Shown here: positions 24,831-36,998 of the stretch, piece after piece
Layout: every line of letters begins with the position of its first letter
Position numbering within the stretch: the stretch's first letter is position 1
Source: Artemisia argyi
Lineage: Eukaryota > Streptophyta > Magnoliopsida > Asterales > Asteraceae
DNA: 64,000 nucleotides
Assembly: GCA_030686995.1 (NCBI GenBank)
Contig: CM060695.1
Coordinates: 97,306,871 to 97,370,870, forward strand
Reading direction: 5' to 3'
Notes under the pieces: model-generated
What the model saw: only the letters and a program-made list of their open reading frames with translations
Database searches by the model: none
What the model was told of the DNA's origin: nothing
Program-made: the position numbers and the translations under genes

Positions 24831-27455
24831 GATCCAAGCCAACAATGACTTGGATCTGCCTCTTGCATCAATGAAATGTAATTTCTTGAGGATAGTTGAT
24901 GCAACATTGGATTTAAGAATCCAACATGCTGAGGCCTTAACAGCATTTGCCCTGTTTCCCTTAGCAGTGATATGAACTGTTTGGCAATCAGCAGAAACTG
25001 ATGGCTTTGCAGTTGTATCCTTTGGTTTCCAAACTTGTTTTTGGACCATTGCCTTTGTTTGAATGGGCCTTTGAACAATATTAGATGCATCTTTAAAAGT
25101 TGTTTTTGCACCCTTAATTGTTGATTTTGGGTAAACAGTCATATATGGTTTGTCAGCAGTAACCATTTTCTTTTCAGCAGGAACAGTTTTTGCTCTATCA
25201 GCAGGAACTGCTTTTGTGACTGTTTTGGGTTTTGATCTTTTAGAATTAGAGTGAAAATGAGATTTAGGTGTTTGCCTTTTGTAGTTCACTCTATTACTTT
25301 CATACCCATATACCCATTGGTTGCAGAAAGCTGTAAGATGGTCAAAACTACCACATGTGTAACAAGCTTTGTTATCTCTTTGTTGGAGAGACTTGAGACT
25401 ATACCAATTACTTTGGTTACCTCTGTGCTTGTTTATGGTTCTATATTGTTCACAATATCTAACTGGTTGCCTAACATGTTTTTCATTGGTCTTAGGCCTA
25501 TCAGTATTGTGTTTGACTATCTTAGGAACTCTTGTTCTTGCTTTCTTAACCACTTCAGGTTTAGACATAACCTGTTTTAACTTTTTATCATCAGATGTTG
25601 AGTCCTCAATGATTGGACCATCTGACTTTCTACAAGAACACACCTTGTCCTTAGGAAGTGAAGTTTTACTTAAACTTTCACTTTCTTTCAAAGGTTCATT
25701 ATCAACTACATTAGATTTTGGTTGAACACCATATTTTAATTCAGGTAGTTGAAATTCAGGTAATCCTGTGTGTTCTAGGTCAATTCCTGGGGGTGAAGGA
25801 ATACCTCTATATGGTGGAGGAACAGATTTGTATCCAACACCAGACTTAGCTTTATTAATTACTTGACATTCAATTAAGTTAGTCACACCCTTAGATGCAT
25901 AATCTAGTGTTTCTACACTCATTTGAATATTCTCTTTAGCCTTACTAAGCCTATCTACTTCAACTTTTAAGTTACAAATGTCATTGTTTTTAAACATTAT
26001 TTCTCTTTCAAGAAGAATTTTGACATCAGTAAAGGTAGATTCATTTGTTCTAAAATGTATTAATTGTTCCTCTAGAGTAGCTAAACCTCTTTTATGATTT
26101 GTTAAGCTATGAGCTGTATCAATTAATTCTTTTCTTTGATTCTCATAACGTTTGGTTAAGGTTTCTAAACTTTTAAGAGCAGAACAATTATTTGAACAAA
26201 CTTTATCAAGTTGTACCTCTGTTGTAAAAGCCATAAGAACTGTCTGAGGAGAAGCTTCTTCTTCTTCATCAGCAGTAAAGCTCCAATCAAATCCTAATCC
26301 ATCAATAGCTACCATAGCCTTTGGATTGGTTGATTCCTCTGTCTTGGACTTGCTTCCAAAACCTCTATTCTTGCTATCTTGCTGCCTTGGCCTTCTGCAT
26401 TCTCTTGAGAAGTGCCCCAACATATGACAGTTATAGCATTCTATCTTTGACTTGTCAAAACCAGCAGTATCATTGCTGCTGATGGTGAGTTTCTTCCCCG
26501 TCCTCTGATAGAATTTCTTTGCCCTCATGCTAAGAAGAGAAATTTGCCATTTTAGGTCCATCTCTTCTAAATCATCATCATTGATTTCTAAGAGATCTTC
26601 ATGAGTAAGCATGGACCCATTATTCTGGCTTGTGAAAAAGGCACAACAAGCCTTTTCATTCAATATACCAAAGGCACTGCTTGATGAACTAGCAGCACCA
26701 GCTCCACTATCAACCTGTTCATCTTTAACTGGGTTTGAACTACTAGGAGATGACATAAAAGCCATGTTCCCAGTATATGAACTAGAGACACCAGTTTTCT
26801 TTACTTCTTGTTCCACAATTTTAAAGTTACTATACAAATCCATAAGATCCATAGTGTCTATGTCTGGTTTATTCTTCCAAACAACAACATTCATAGCCCA
26901 CTCTTCTGGTAAGCTTCTCAGAAATTTTGAGTTTAAATCTTCTTGAGGTATATCAACCCCAAGAACAGCAAGTTGACTCACAATTTTCTGTAGCCTTGTA
27001 AACATGTGGTCAAGAGATTCATTCATGGTTGATGAGAAATTTTCAAACTGCTGCTTGAGAAGGGTTTTCTGGGTCTTCTTTGTGGCTTCATTCCCTCCAT
27101 ATCTTGCAACTATTGCCTCAAATAATGACTTGGCATCTTTGAATTTGCTGAAGTTTATAAGTTGATCATTTGGAATGGTCATCATCAGCATACTTCTGGC
27201 CTTGAGGTCATTCTTCTTCTTTATCTTTTCATCAGCAGTTGTAGGGATAGTTTGAACAACTGAAATTTCCCTATCTTCAACTGTTGATAAAGAGGTTGTG
27301 GGTTTGAAAGAGTTTCCATCTTCAATGATTTCCCAGAGAGTATAATCCTGCACCTGGAAAAACTGTTCTATTCTTAACCTCCACAATTCAAACTCATTCT
27401 GTTTGAGAACTGGCAACTTTGCAGCAACATTTGTTTGAATAGATTCTGTATCCAT
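24816..27455 (-). CDS. copia element a Gag
   Basis: Gag forms the virus-like particle that packages element RNA. The frame is open from the primer binding site, but the first ATG is at 27455 ([17 protein letters not shown]), which I take as the start; TAA lies at 24816-24818. About the first 250 residues are the helical copia gag region ([12 protein letters not shown], then [16 protein letters not shown]). A CCHC knuckle, [14 protein letters not shown], is near 26430, and a second knuckle-like [14 protein letters not shown] near 25330-25370. A long polar linker carries repeated VPA/SAD/TAD words. At about 880 residues it is longer than many copia Gags because of this linker. The C-terminus overlaps the pol frame by about 300 nt. 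Confidence 0.9.
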   Translation of the reverse strand: MDTESIQTNVAAKLPVLKQNEFELWRLRIEQFFQVQDYTLWEIIEDGNSFKPTTSLSTVEDREISVVQTIPTTADEKIKKKNDLKARSMLMMTIPNDQLINFSKFKDAKSLFEAIVARYGGNEATKKTQKTLLKQQFENFSSTMNESLDHMFTRLQKIVSQLAVLGVDIPQEDLNSKFLRSLPEEWAMNVVVWKNKPDIDTMDLMDLYSNFKIVEQEVKKTGVSSSYTGNMAFMSSPSSSNPVKDEQVDSGAGAASSSSSAFGILNEKACCAFFTSQNNGSMLTHEDLLEINDDDLEEMDLKWQISLLSMRAKKFYQRTGKKLTISSNDTAGFDKSKIECYNCHMLGHFSRECRRPRQQDSKNRGFGSKSKTEESTNPKAMVAIDGLGFDWSFTADEEEEASPQTVLMAFTTEVQLDKVCSNNCSALKSLETLTKRYENQRKELIDTAHSLTNHKRGLATLEEQLIHFRTNESTFTDVKILLEREIMFKNNDICNLKVEVDRLSKAKENIQMSVETLDYASKGVTNLIECQVINKAKSGVGYKSVPPPYRGIPSPPGIDLEHTGLPEFQLPELKYGVQPKSNVVDNEPLKESESLSKTSLPKDKVCSCRKSDGPIIEDSTSDDKKLKQVMSKPEVVKKARTRVPKIVKHNTDRPKTNEKHVRQPVRYCEQYRTINKHRGNQSNWYSLKSLQQRDNKACYTCGSFDHLTAFCNQWVYGYESNRVNYKRQTPKSHFHSNSKRSKPKTVTKAVPADRAKTVPAEKKMVTADKPYMTVYPKSTIKGAKTTFKDASNIVQRPIQTKAMVQKQVWKPKDTTAKPSVSADCQTVHITAKGNRANAVKASACWILKSNVASTILKKLHFIDARGRSKSLLAWIPKEN

Positions 27456-27487
27456 TTCTTCTTCTAAATCAAAAGTATCAACCTCAA

Positions 27488-27500
27488 GCTCTGATACCAA
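27488..27500 (-). promoter_or_regulatory. primer binding site (initiator tRNA-Met type) of element a
   Basis: On the minus strand, TTGGTATCAGAGC follows the 5' LTR end by one base. TGGTATCAGAGC is the standard complement of the 3' end of plant initiator tRNA-Met, used to start minus-strand cDNA. Confidence 0.92.
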
Positions 27501-27501
27501 C

Positions 27502-28298
27502 TGAGAGGATCGATGGACTGTGATTACACACTATAGGTGTTGGACCTTTTAACGTGTAATATGATATTTTGTGTGAATATGATTAAGTATGCGGAATCTA
27601 CTTAACCACACTTAGAAGTTTATTGGAAATGGAACTGTGATGCTTGTGTATTTTTTTTTTTTTTTTTTTTTTAACAAAGAACAATGAAAGTATTTCACCA
27701 AACGATTCAATATTATTCAACAATAATACGAGTGATCTTCACTATCACTAGGGTTACAAAGACCTTGAATCTTGTGTTTTGTTCTAATGTTTTTCTCTAT
27801 GTATATTGCTACACATGTATGTATATTTTGCACTCACGTCGTACACAATACATATCTAAGATTTTCCTTTTATAGTCCAAGGAAAGATCTTTTACAAACT
27901 ATATGACTCATCTAAATACTAGCTTATGACTAAGCTTCATTCGAGCTAGATTGATGACTTATCATGTGAGTCATTAAGATACAACATGTATCTAAGATTA
28001 CAACTCTCTTGGAGTGTTCAATTTGATGACTATAACAAAGATATTATCTTGTATATGAATCAGTAGAGTAAGTCGTACTTATCTACACACCTGTTCGTAT
28101 GAGTCATAAAAGTATCAGCAGAATCGTATGAGTCATAGTAGTATCAGCAGAATCCATCAGCAGAAACACCTTCAGTAGAAAACGTTCTTCAGCAGAATCC
28201 ATCAGTGGAAACGTGCTTTGTGCTTTATCAGCAGAAACATACTTGTGGTATTTCCTTAAACTTTTATGCTGATTCTTCTGATTATTTAATTCCCAACA
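27502..28298 (-). repeat. 5' LTR of copia element a (797 bp)
   Basis: In element orientation it runs from TGTTGGGAATTAAATAATC at 28298 to CGATCCTCTCA at 27502. The promoter-like GGACTATAAAAGG on the minus strand is near 27870. The U3 (28100-28240) holds about eight copies of a TTTCTGCTGAT-like motif, visible on the plus strand as ATCAGCAGAA(A/T)C. A poly-T run of 22 on the plus strand lies at 27651-27672. Confidence 0.93.
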
Positions 28299-28312
28299 TA
28301 TTCATTTTTTAG

Positions 28313-28395
28313 TACTCCTTCTGTCCCATATTAATTATCATGTTTGACTTTTTGAAGTCTTTCTTTTTTAACTTTGACCTTAACTATATCTTTTT
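28313..28395. repeat. Stowaway/mariner-like terminal fragment
   Basis: TACTCCTTCTGTCCCATAT followed by TAATTATC and TTTGACTTTTTGAAGTC matches the common start of plant Tc1/mariner Stowaway MITEs (family knowledge). No matching opposite end is seen before the LINE, so it is a fragment. Confidence 0.4.
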
Positions 28396-30566
28396 GTGTT
28401 ATATACATTTAAAAAGCTTGATAAACTAGTGTTTATAACAGGCCATAAACACAACAAACCTAGCTATAATACAAATCACCTAACTAGGTATAATAACAAG
28501 AAAAATATTGTAACAAGCAAACATCCCACATCCACCGAGAAGCACGAAAGGAGCAAGGTGACCCAGGTAAGCTTGCCTCCTTAAAAACCCTTTCCAAGAA
28601 AAAACCCAGAGGGAAAACCTTGGAGTATGGAAAAAGAGTACAACCCTTACTTGGCACTCCCCTCATGAATAAGACAAACACTTGGAATCTTCCATTGATC
28701 TAAAAGTAGACAAGACTGAGGGGTTATCTTCTTGAATTTGAAGGTAACCAGCTTCAACCGAACGGTAGAGACAATTACTTGAACCACTTGAGCAACAATA
28801 CACTTCTTCTGCTTGAAAAGTCTTGAATTGTGTTCCATGCATAAATAATAAGTAGTAGCAGCAAGTAACAACCGAGACTCCGAGAGATAATGCTAATAAC
28901 CAAACGGCCCTTGGATATAGGAGTGAGGAACGTGATAGCATCAACCAATGAAGGTGGGATAACATCCATACCAGATAAAACCCGAATCTGCAACTAAACC
29001 TGCAAAGAAAACCGACACTCAAAAAACAAGTAAGGGTGAGAGTCAAGAACTGCATCACATAGTGGGCATCTAAGCAGGTTCAAATCAACATTAGGACCAA
29101 CATCCGTTTGGTGCAACCTATCTTGTGTCATCAACTTCTGCTTAAGAACAAGCCACAAATGTATAGCAACATGGAATACAATGAAGAAACCACGGAATAT
29201 GAAACCAATCAACTACATCACGCCATAATAAACCATCATCAGTATCATCAATAAGATTTGGGACCGAAAGAATAACTAGGTCCGGAAACCTAGAAACCCA
29301 ATCAGGAGGCCATCTCCAAGTACCATTATCAATCACATCACTAACCGAATCAGATAAGCTTAAACTAGCCTGAGCAATGTCTTTAGCAGTAAGCATATCA
29401 CGAATGGGGCTTAACTCACACCACTTATCAAACCACATGGAGGTAGCCTTACCATTATTAATCTTATGCCATATGAACAGGCGTGCCTTGGGTCTCATAG
29501 CAAGAAGCTTACACCAACCCCAACTGATATCACCCAAGCAAGGGACATCCCAAAAGCTTCTACCTTTAAGTTTGTATGAATGAATCCATTTAACCCATAA
29601 AGAATCTTTATGGGCTAAAATACTCCAAGTATGAGTAGCCATAAGAGCAACATTAAAATCAGCCAATCTACGAATACCAAGGCCACCTTCATGCCTAGGC
29701 TTACAAACCGACTCCGAAGCAACTTTGGCCTTACCCCGTTTCATTTCGCCTTGACACCATAAGAAACCTCTCATAAGTTGCTCCAACTCATGAATGATAT
29801 GAGCAGGGAGGATAAAAACAGAAGCCCAATATATGTGCATAGAAGATAAAACAGATCTCACCAATTGAAGCCTCCCCGCAAGAGATAAAAACTTATTGCG
29901 CCAATCATTAATCCGACCTTCCAATTTCTCCACAAGGACCTTACAGTCCCTATACAGTAGTCTTGAAGAGATAAGAGGGACACCAAGGTACCTTACAGGA
30001 AGAGATCCTTTTGCAAATGGCATAGATTGAAGAATAGTAGCTTTTAAAGCAATAGGAACATTACAGAAGAACGTGGTACTTTTGGGAATTCTCGGGACAA
30101 GGCCTGAGACATTCTTGAAATCCTCCAAGGCTTGCATAATAACGTTAATAGAAGAAGGGTGGCTTTTAGAAAACAAGAAAAGATCATGTGCAAAACAAAG
30201 GTTAATAATTCTCCAAAGATGGTGAAACTCAAAAACCACCGAGTTAGAGACCTTTTTCTGCAAAATAAGGGTTAAAACCTCCATAACCAAAGTAAACAAA
30301 TAGGAAGATAACGGATCAACTTGCCTTAAGCCTCTTTTACCTTTAAACCAGCCATAAAGATCCCCATTAACACATATATAATATGATGTGGGAGAAACAC
30401 ACACCATGATCCACTCCACCATTTTATGATGGAACAAATCCAACCAGAATAGACTTAAGAAAATCCAATCAACCGTGTCACAATAACAAGGGTGCAACGA
30501 GAAGGGCACCTGATTGCCAAAGTTGATGTTCGAAATTTCATTATGATATGATGATGAAAGACCCAT
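28396..30566 (-). pseudogene. LINE (non-LTR retrotransposon) RT remnant, 5' truncated
   Basis: The minus-strand frame 30566-29142 encodes the second half of a plant LINE reverse transcriptase: DTVDW, ICVNGDLYGWFKGKRGLRQ, YLFTLVMEVL, the palm motif, then RYLGVPLIS, GRINDW and the WIHSYKLKGRSFW region. The C-terminal zf-RVT block (CPLCDAVLDSHPYLFFEC) follows in another frame at about 29040-29090, and the tail (28650-28870) in a third, so there are at least two frameshifts. The catalytic FADD box reads FAHD (Asp to His) and GLRQGDP reads GLRQVDP, so the enzyme would be dead even without frameshifts. Endonuclease and ORF1 are absent. The 3' end is approximate. Confidence 0.88.
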
Positions 30567-31131
30567 CCGGATGATGAAGACATGTCCTTAAGTAAACATC
30601 ATATTATCGTTCATCATAATTATTTTTCAGTCTAGATTATTATTTTTCATCGAAGGAGCAATAGTCATGCGTTTTAGTTTTAGGTTCAAAGGGTCCGAAC
30701 CATCATGATCCCAATTGGTAGGTAATATACAAGGATGGTACCCATGCGGTTGTAGTTCGTCGCGACATGTTACTCAAAATTCCCACCTCGGCTAAAGCTG
30801 AATATCATGAATCTTTAACTACTAAGCAGTCTCTCATAACGAGCTTCTAGTATTACAAATACTCTTTTTTTCGGTGATGCTTAACTCCAAGATAAAACAA
30901 ATAGTGTTTCAACAAGATAAAATGTCTTAGAAGTAATAAAGAAGTGTATCATGAACCTTTGTTTTTCTTTTCTTAATACTAGACGACTATCCGTACAGAA
31001 TTCTATAGCGGCAGATAGTTGTACTGTAAAAATAACCTGGTTCCACCAACAATCTTAATTCGGGTCGGGTGAAGATCTAGAAATAATTTGGACCCAAAAA
31101 CATTCCATCCATTGGAAAGGAGAAAAGAATA
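30567..31131 (+). other. intergenic / putative CIR promoter and 5' UTR
   Basis: No open frame or repeat recognised. It must contain the promoter and 5' leader of the gene starting at 31132, but I see no clear TATA box near the start. Confidence 0.4.
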
Positions 31132-34100
31132 ATGGAAGACGATGAAAGAGGAGGAGCGCCGCGATTAAGCAAACACTTTTCAGACAAGAACGCAGAGGGA
31201 GAAGTAGATTACAAAACAAAATCAGGAACAGCATGGTCCCACTCTTTTTTAAACCAAAAACCATGGCATCCTTTGTCCTACCCAAATCAAAGACGTAAAT
31301 GGATCGCTGAACAAACTCATGCTCAACAACAACGCCGTGCTCAAGAAGTTGCTCGTGAGGTGGTTAATCCTTTCTCTTCTTTATTATAATCCCTTCTTAT
31401 TTTGAATTGACATAGGAATTAAGGGGTGTTCCGGCTTATTTATATTTCATCTAAAGGTCATAAACAAGCTGGAAAATTGGGTTTACTAAATATAAGCTTA
31501 AACAAACGCCCCCTAATAATTACTTTACTCCTCTTGCTTTTAACATAACAGCTTTGATAAATTGACACATTGGATATGTTTTTCGTGTCTATATGCAGCA
31601 TTTTTGACACTTAATGCAATTACCAACACTGTTTCGTAAACCACTTAGGCATTGTTTCCCTTTATGTGTTAGTCGTTCGTAGGTGGTTTTATCTACAGTT
31701 TAGGTTATTTTGTGACATGCATATTTTGCATTATATAGAAATGTAACATTGTATAGCTAATTTTTGAATTTTATGTATTAAATATTGTAATTTCTATAGC
31801 CGGACCATAGTAACATAATTCGCTAGAAAGGCCGCGAATTGCGATCCAGTTTGCGCGTTCCCAATTTGGGTATGATTCAGTCGGGAACGGGGAAATTAAC
31901 GATCCGAATCCCGACCTTCTCAATCATGAAATTGTTGCAAAACGATCCGAATTGCGATCCAGTTCGCGCGTTCCCAATTTGGGTATGATTTAGACATCAA
32001 ATGACTCAAACAGTCCACAAGTTTTTAAGAAACTACGAAAACAGGAAGATACAAAAAAGCAACTAACATCTTTTGTGGCAAAAACCTTTTCTGTTTGGAG
32101 CCAAACCGTTAATTGTTTTCACAAACTTACCAACCGAGTTTCTAGTTTTATCTATATGTTTACATGCTGAAGCATTGGGGGGGGGGGGGGGGGGGGGGGG
32201 GTGAGAATCCCATTTGGTTAACCTATGTTTCACTGCTGTGTATAACTTGTAATGTTTCCGTTTTCATCATGCAGTATGCTCAGGAACAGGAGTTTTTTCG
32301 ACAAGCTGCGCTTGTTTCTAAGAAGGAGAAGGAAAAAGTGAGTTTGTAGATTTTTTTTCACTGTTTAGGGTAAAAATAGGAAGGGTAACATTCTTTAAGC
32401 AATTGCATGGAGATATAATACAATGGGCATTCTATTGCAATTAAAGTATAAAACCGTAATTAGGAACTTCAAATTTTGCTTTTTCATATGAGCGTAGCTT
32501 CGTGTTTTACTTTTCTTTTATCTTCAGACTGAGCATACCACTTACCAGATAGGTAGGTGAATAACATTGAACGTTAATAAGTTACTGAAGTTTGCAACAG
32601 ACTTAAACTTTTGTAAATAAATGTGATTACTAAGTCTGTATCAGTAGCAGCAAAATTTGAAGAATGCAAATGTTGTCTCTAGCTTTAAACCATATCAGTT
32701 TTCCCTCTATAAAAAGGATAATCACTTTTGCGTTGGAAACCTATGTACTTGGTCAAAGTTTTCTTTTTATTAGAACTACGGAGTACAAGTTATGAACATT
32801 TCTATATTTCCAATTACAGTACCAATTTTTGATTAATGGAATGAGATGTGGGACTGGGAAGTGGGAACTCAACGTCATGTTATATATATCACTATTATGA
32901 GTATGTTTCTCTTTTGATCAAATTGAAGATTTAATGAGAGGTTCTTTCCTTTGTTAATAATGGGATTACTTTGGTTAGTGTAAACTTTCTGTTTTGATGT
33001 ATGTCTGAAATTATTTTGATATTTCATCTTTGATAAGATCTGTTTTTTTGACTTTATATGTATTTGATTTGTATATTTGAAGATGGAGAATTTGAAAGCT
33101 GTTAGCTTTATGTATATCCGACCACCTGGTTATAATCCTGAAAGTGCGAAAGCTGCAGAGATTGCTGAGGAGAAGAAAGCTCAGGAACCCTCACAAGATC
33201 AACATTCAGAGGATGCGGGGGCGGCTCATATGTTAGTATTTATAGTTATACTTATGTGATTCACTGAGTTTATTACAGTGATTATATATTGTAGATAAAC
33301 TTATATCTATCCTTCTTTTGCAGGGTAGAAAATCCTATTCCACCTAATGAGCAAAAGAAGAAGGCAAGGCCTAAAGACGTTTTTGGCCGTGTTTTACCAA
33401 CAGAAGAACAATTTGATGCCCTTAAAAATGCTCCAAAGTACAAATCTTGTTTTTCCAGATTAATGTTTTATTTCAATTTTAGTATGTTCTTGTTGTGGGT
33501 TACCATATAGGGACAATTCTTTATAAGTTCATTTGGCAGAGGATGTTATTGAGTGTTTTAGCATCACCTTCTCATTTTTGTTGTCATAACTTATTCTAGA
33601 ATATATTTATGTGGCTATAATAGTTATGTAATCTAAATGTGTCATTGTTTCAGGATGGAGACTGGTGTTGCAGGAAGGGCAAGGCCATTTGGAATTGAAA
33701 TAAGGAATGTAAAATGTGTGAGATGTGGGGCCTTTGGTCATCAAAGTGGTGATCGAGAATGTCCATTGAAGGATGCCATTATGCCTAACGAAGAGAGTCG
33801 ATTGAAGAGAGATGATCCTTTAACAACTATTATAGCTCAAACAGATTCATCTGAGGTAATAATTACAAACTGGTCGGTAAATCAGGTTGTTGAATGCAAA
33901 CTGAGACGTAGGCATGTAGCTGGCTGTTATTATGTTGTAGAGGTGTCAATTTAGACTCATTATAAATGGGTTGATTTGGTCTATGCTGTATCCCTAACTG
34001 GTGAAACCAAATATTTACTTAAAAGGGAAACAGGTCAAATGGTTGGAAAGTTATCCAAAGCGGAATTTAGTTCTTACATCGTTTGTTGTTTTTGAGAGTA

Positions 34101-36998
34101 AGATTTTTATTATAATAACATAGTTTTTGTAATCACATTTAGCGCATCAACTTATTATGACGAAAGTGAAAAAAAAAAAAAAAAAGTGTTTCTAGGTCAA
34201 CCCAATCTGTTTAAGCCCAGACACTCCCGTTTCAATATGAATCTGTTTTCACTCATTGCCTGACATGTTGAATCGCCCATCTGCGACCTCTATTAATTAG
34301 CATACGTTGTGGATGATAACTATGCCAAAATGATGTTCTACTATCCAGTTCATGTAAGCTGAAACTTCTTCAATGGTTAAATAGGTTTGCAGAATGCGTG
34401 AATAAACTTGATGACGTAGTAGTTTTAAGAGAACTATAATCATTAGAGATCCACTTAGTAGTTATTCACAGTAGGTGTTAGTTTCTTTTACCAGATTGGA
34501 TGATCACTCAATTTCTGGCTGGAAGGTTACGGGTTTGAATCACTAAAACCCCTCTTTGCGCAAGTTGTGGAAAAGATGCCTACAAGTAGATTAGTAGATG
34601 TGGTATAACATGTAGGTTGGTTTGTGTCAAAATGGGTAGTTTTTTTTACAGATCTGGTTGGTGATAAGACTTATAACAGAACTCAATTGTAGAACAAAAT
34701 GATTATACAAGCGATTGAATGACTCAGTTCCAATGAAAGAAAGGATACGTGATCAATTGAGAACAGCTCAATTGATCTAATTCACAAAAGTACAGCTTGT
34801 GGAATTCAATATATTGGAGAGCAACTCTCGAAGTGGTAATATGCGAATGACCAGAATATACAGGCTAACTAGTTCCCTTATTTTATATTAACTCACCTAA
34901 CTATTAAAAATGACAGGAAAGGTGCCTGAAGTATTAGACAAAAGCTGATGAGTCCTTGAGCTAAATCGATCCATAGCAGTTGGGTTGCCTCAAATCCCTT
35001 TTTCTCCAAAACCTGTTATATTTTTATAAGTAATTAATTCATCAAGTATGCAAGATTGCAAGAGTTATAGTATTTTCAAAAGAAAAATAATTTAGGAGGT
35101 TTATTTTGCTAAAAGTGCATTTTCGGCTAGTTTGAGCGCATCTGGCTCTTATCCTTTTTTTTTGCTAATTCTTTTGATTTTACCCGTTAGAATGAAATAT
35201 AACCTGAATCGTCCCAGTAGATAAGTGGATGGATTGAAATTTTCACCTCTATTATTCTATCCCGTTCTTGCTGCATGACTCTCCTCTTGACACATGATGT
35301 CATGAGACTGAAAATTGTAAAGTCTTCATTTCCACAACATTAAGCATTGTTTCAAGGTGCACTTGTATTGCTTCTAAGATGTAATTCCATTTTGCAGCCT
35401 CTTAAGTGGGAGTTGAAACAAAAGCCTGGAATGAGTCCACCTCGTGGTGGTTTCAGACCAGATGATCCAAACCAGCAGATTGTTGCAGAGGATGCAGAGG
35501 ATATATTTGATGAATATGGAGGTAAGCTTACTTTAAAACATAATTTCACACTCACGACTGCCTCTTACCAGTTAACAATGAACTATATTCAAATAAATCT
35601 AAAATAAGAAATGATAAAGGAAACGAGGTCTGTGAATAAACACATTGAACCTTAATCCTACTTTGCACCAGTGACTAACTTTCTTTCTCTGTGTTTTATG
35701 TTTCTTGTTTATTACTAAAGCTCTAAAATCCTAGCGACTCATAATTGCTAATCTTATTATTGCTGCTATCTCTTAGTCCTCACATGTTCAGTTTGAGAAA
35801 GATGGCCAAAGATTTATAGGTGGGAAAATGGGTGGGTTAGGTGGCCCATTAAAACGGGTTTATATTTGGGGCTGGTAAAATCAGGTTGTATCTAGTTAAA
35901 GTGCAGATACTTTTTTTCGATTTTATTTTTCATTGCAATTTGGTTTATATCTTGGCAGAAACTATTGTTGAGATAATGAATCAACTTTGTCGAATAAAAC
36001 AAACATTTGACTATGCCTTTGGCAAACATTGAAAATTAACCATTTGACGCATTTTATGAGTTGAACTTGGCCCATGTTACATAGATGAGTTGAAATTGCG
36101 CTCTCAGCCTATATAATGTTTTACTTACATGATGATCAGTTAGATATAGGAATCTCACCCAACCATTTTGATGCAGAATATGAATTGCATGTGCATTTCA
36201 CATGCTCTAATATAATGTTAGACTATATATAAATTCATAATACGCTGTAGATTACATATAATTCAACTGATTTTTTGGTTACATATGATTCAGCTGATTT
36301 TTTGGTTACATATGATTCAGCTGATTTTTTGGTTATTCAGTAGTACACTAGTGTGTAAGCACTAATTGCACATACACACTATTATTCAAGTATTTGGAAA
36401 CTAGAGTCTAAATTGTGTAAAACCCTAAAGTTATCTGCTATGTGTAGGGTTTCTTGGTGAGGATGTCATCCCCAATCTGCTAGCCAACTTCTCTTCTAGC
36501 AAGCAAAAGAAGTCATCCAGTAGTAAGAGAAAACACAAAGAACATCAAGAGAATTTGTCTTCTGATGATGAAGGAAAGAGGAAGAGAAAACACAAAGAAC
36601 ATCAAGTCGATTTGTCTTCTGATGATGAACGGAAGAGGAAGAGAAAACGCAAAGAACATCAAGCCAATTTATCTTCTGATGATGAACGGAAGAGGAAGAG
36701 AAGACACAAAGAACATCAAGACAATTTGTCTTCGGATGACGAAAGAAAGAGGTCAAAGAAGAGTAAAACTCAACATAAGAAGAAAAAGAAGCGAATACAG
36801 TCTGAATCAAGCTCATCAGATGATTCAGAGGCTGATAGGCGTAAGAGGAGCGTAGCAAGCAGCATTCATAGGCGGCATGGTCGATCCGAGAATTCAGACT
36901 CTGATCGAAAGCAAAGATACAAACATCATCGTAGCAGCCATCATCATCATCATCATCACCACCACCGTCCTCGTAGACGTTCAGATTATTCTGACTGA
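31132..36998 (+). CDS. CIR N-terminal-domain protein (CBF1-interacting corepressor-like), 7 exons
   Basis: Coding exons by splice sites and phase: 31132-31359, 32275-32337, 33083-33231, 33324-33437, 33654-33855, 35398-35521, 36448-36998. These total 1431 nt, or 476 residues plus TGA, and all introns are GT-AG with matching phases. The N-terminus has the CIR_N signature: [21 protein letters not shown], a charged helix and [10 protein letters not shown]. Exon 5 carries a zinc-knuckle-like [18 protein letters not shown]. Exon 6 has the conserved [17 protein letters not shown] block. Exon 7 is a basic/acidic nuclear-type tail with four 19-residue repeats and a His-rich end. Homologues in animals bind the CBF1/RBPJ corepressor complex and link to splicing; in plants the role is less clear, probably nuclear RNA processing. 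No lesion is seen. A partial copy of intron 6 and exon 7 lies at 55879-56710. Confidence 0.93.
31424..31510. mobile_element. possible small hAT-like MITE in CIR intron 1
   Basis: AGGGGTGTTCCGGCTTATTT near 31426 and the reverse complement of the end near 31510 (AGGGGGCGTTTGTTTAAGC) form an imperfect inverted pair about 90 bp apart. No clear target duplication was found. Confidence 0.35.
31836..31988 (+). repeat. 43-bp direct repeat in CIR intron 1
   Basis: Two nearly identical copies containing GAATTGCGATCCAGTT and GCGTTCCCAATTTGGG lie at about 31836-31878 and 31946-31988, separated by about 67 bp of related 'gatccgaat' sequence. Confidence 0.7.
32177..32201 (+). repeat. G25 homopolymer in CIR intron 1
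   Basis: Twenty-five consecutive G on the plus strand, about 75 nt upstream of exon 2. The exact length may be affected by sequencing, but the run is plainly long. Confidence 0.85.
36525..36752 (+). repeat. four 57-bp coding repeats in CIR exon 7
   Basis: Units of 19 codons ([19 protein letters not shown]) start at 36525, 36582, 36639 and 36696. Each carries a Lys/Arg cluster and a casein-kinase-2-like SSDDE patch. Because the unit is a multiple of three, one other plus frame and one minus frame are also open across it. Confidence 0.9.

Larger units (their letters stand above)
19018..28298 (-). mobile_element. Ty1/copia element a, near-complete, minus strand, TSD TATTC
   Basis: It is bounded by two LTRs in the same orientation and by perfect TATTC repeats at 19013-19017 and 28299-28303. 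In element orientation (right to left) it has 5' LTR, a tRNA-iMet-type primer binding site, gag, pol (PR-IN-RT-RH), a 1.45-kb 3' untranslated region, a polypurine tract and 3' LTR. The LTRs differ by about seven substitutions by eye, a poly-T length change (15 versus 22) and a 60-bp tandem duplication in the 3' LTR. That indicates recent insertion. Gag and pol are each open and differ only by a frame change at their junction. Confidence 0.95.

Noticed and set aside
25111..27500. Gag start at the TTG inside the primer binding site of element a
   Set aside because: The frame is merely open there; the first ATG (27455) gives the usual gag N-terminus.
36496..36858. minus-strand ORF with repeated 'LDVLCVFSS' words
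   Set aside because: A shadow of the 57-bp coding repeats of CIR exon 7; the repeat length keeps all frames open.
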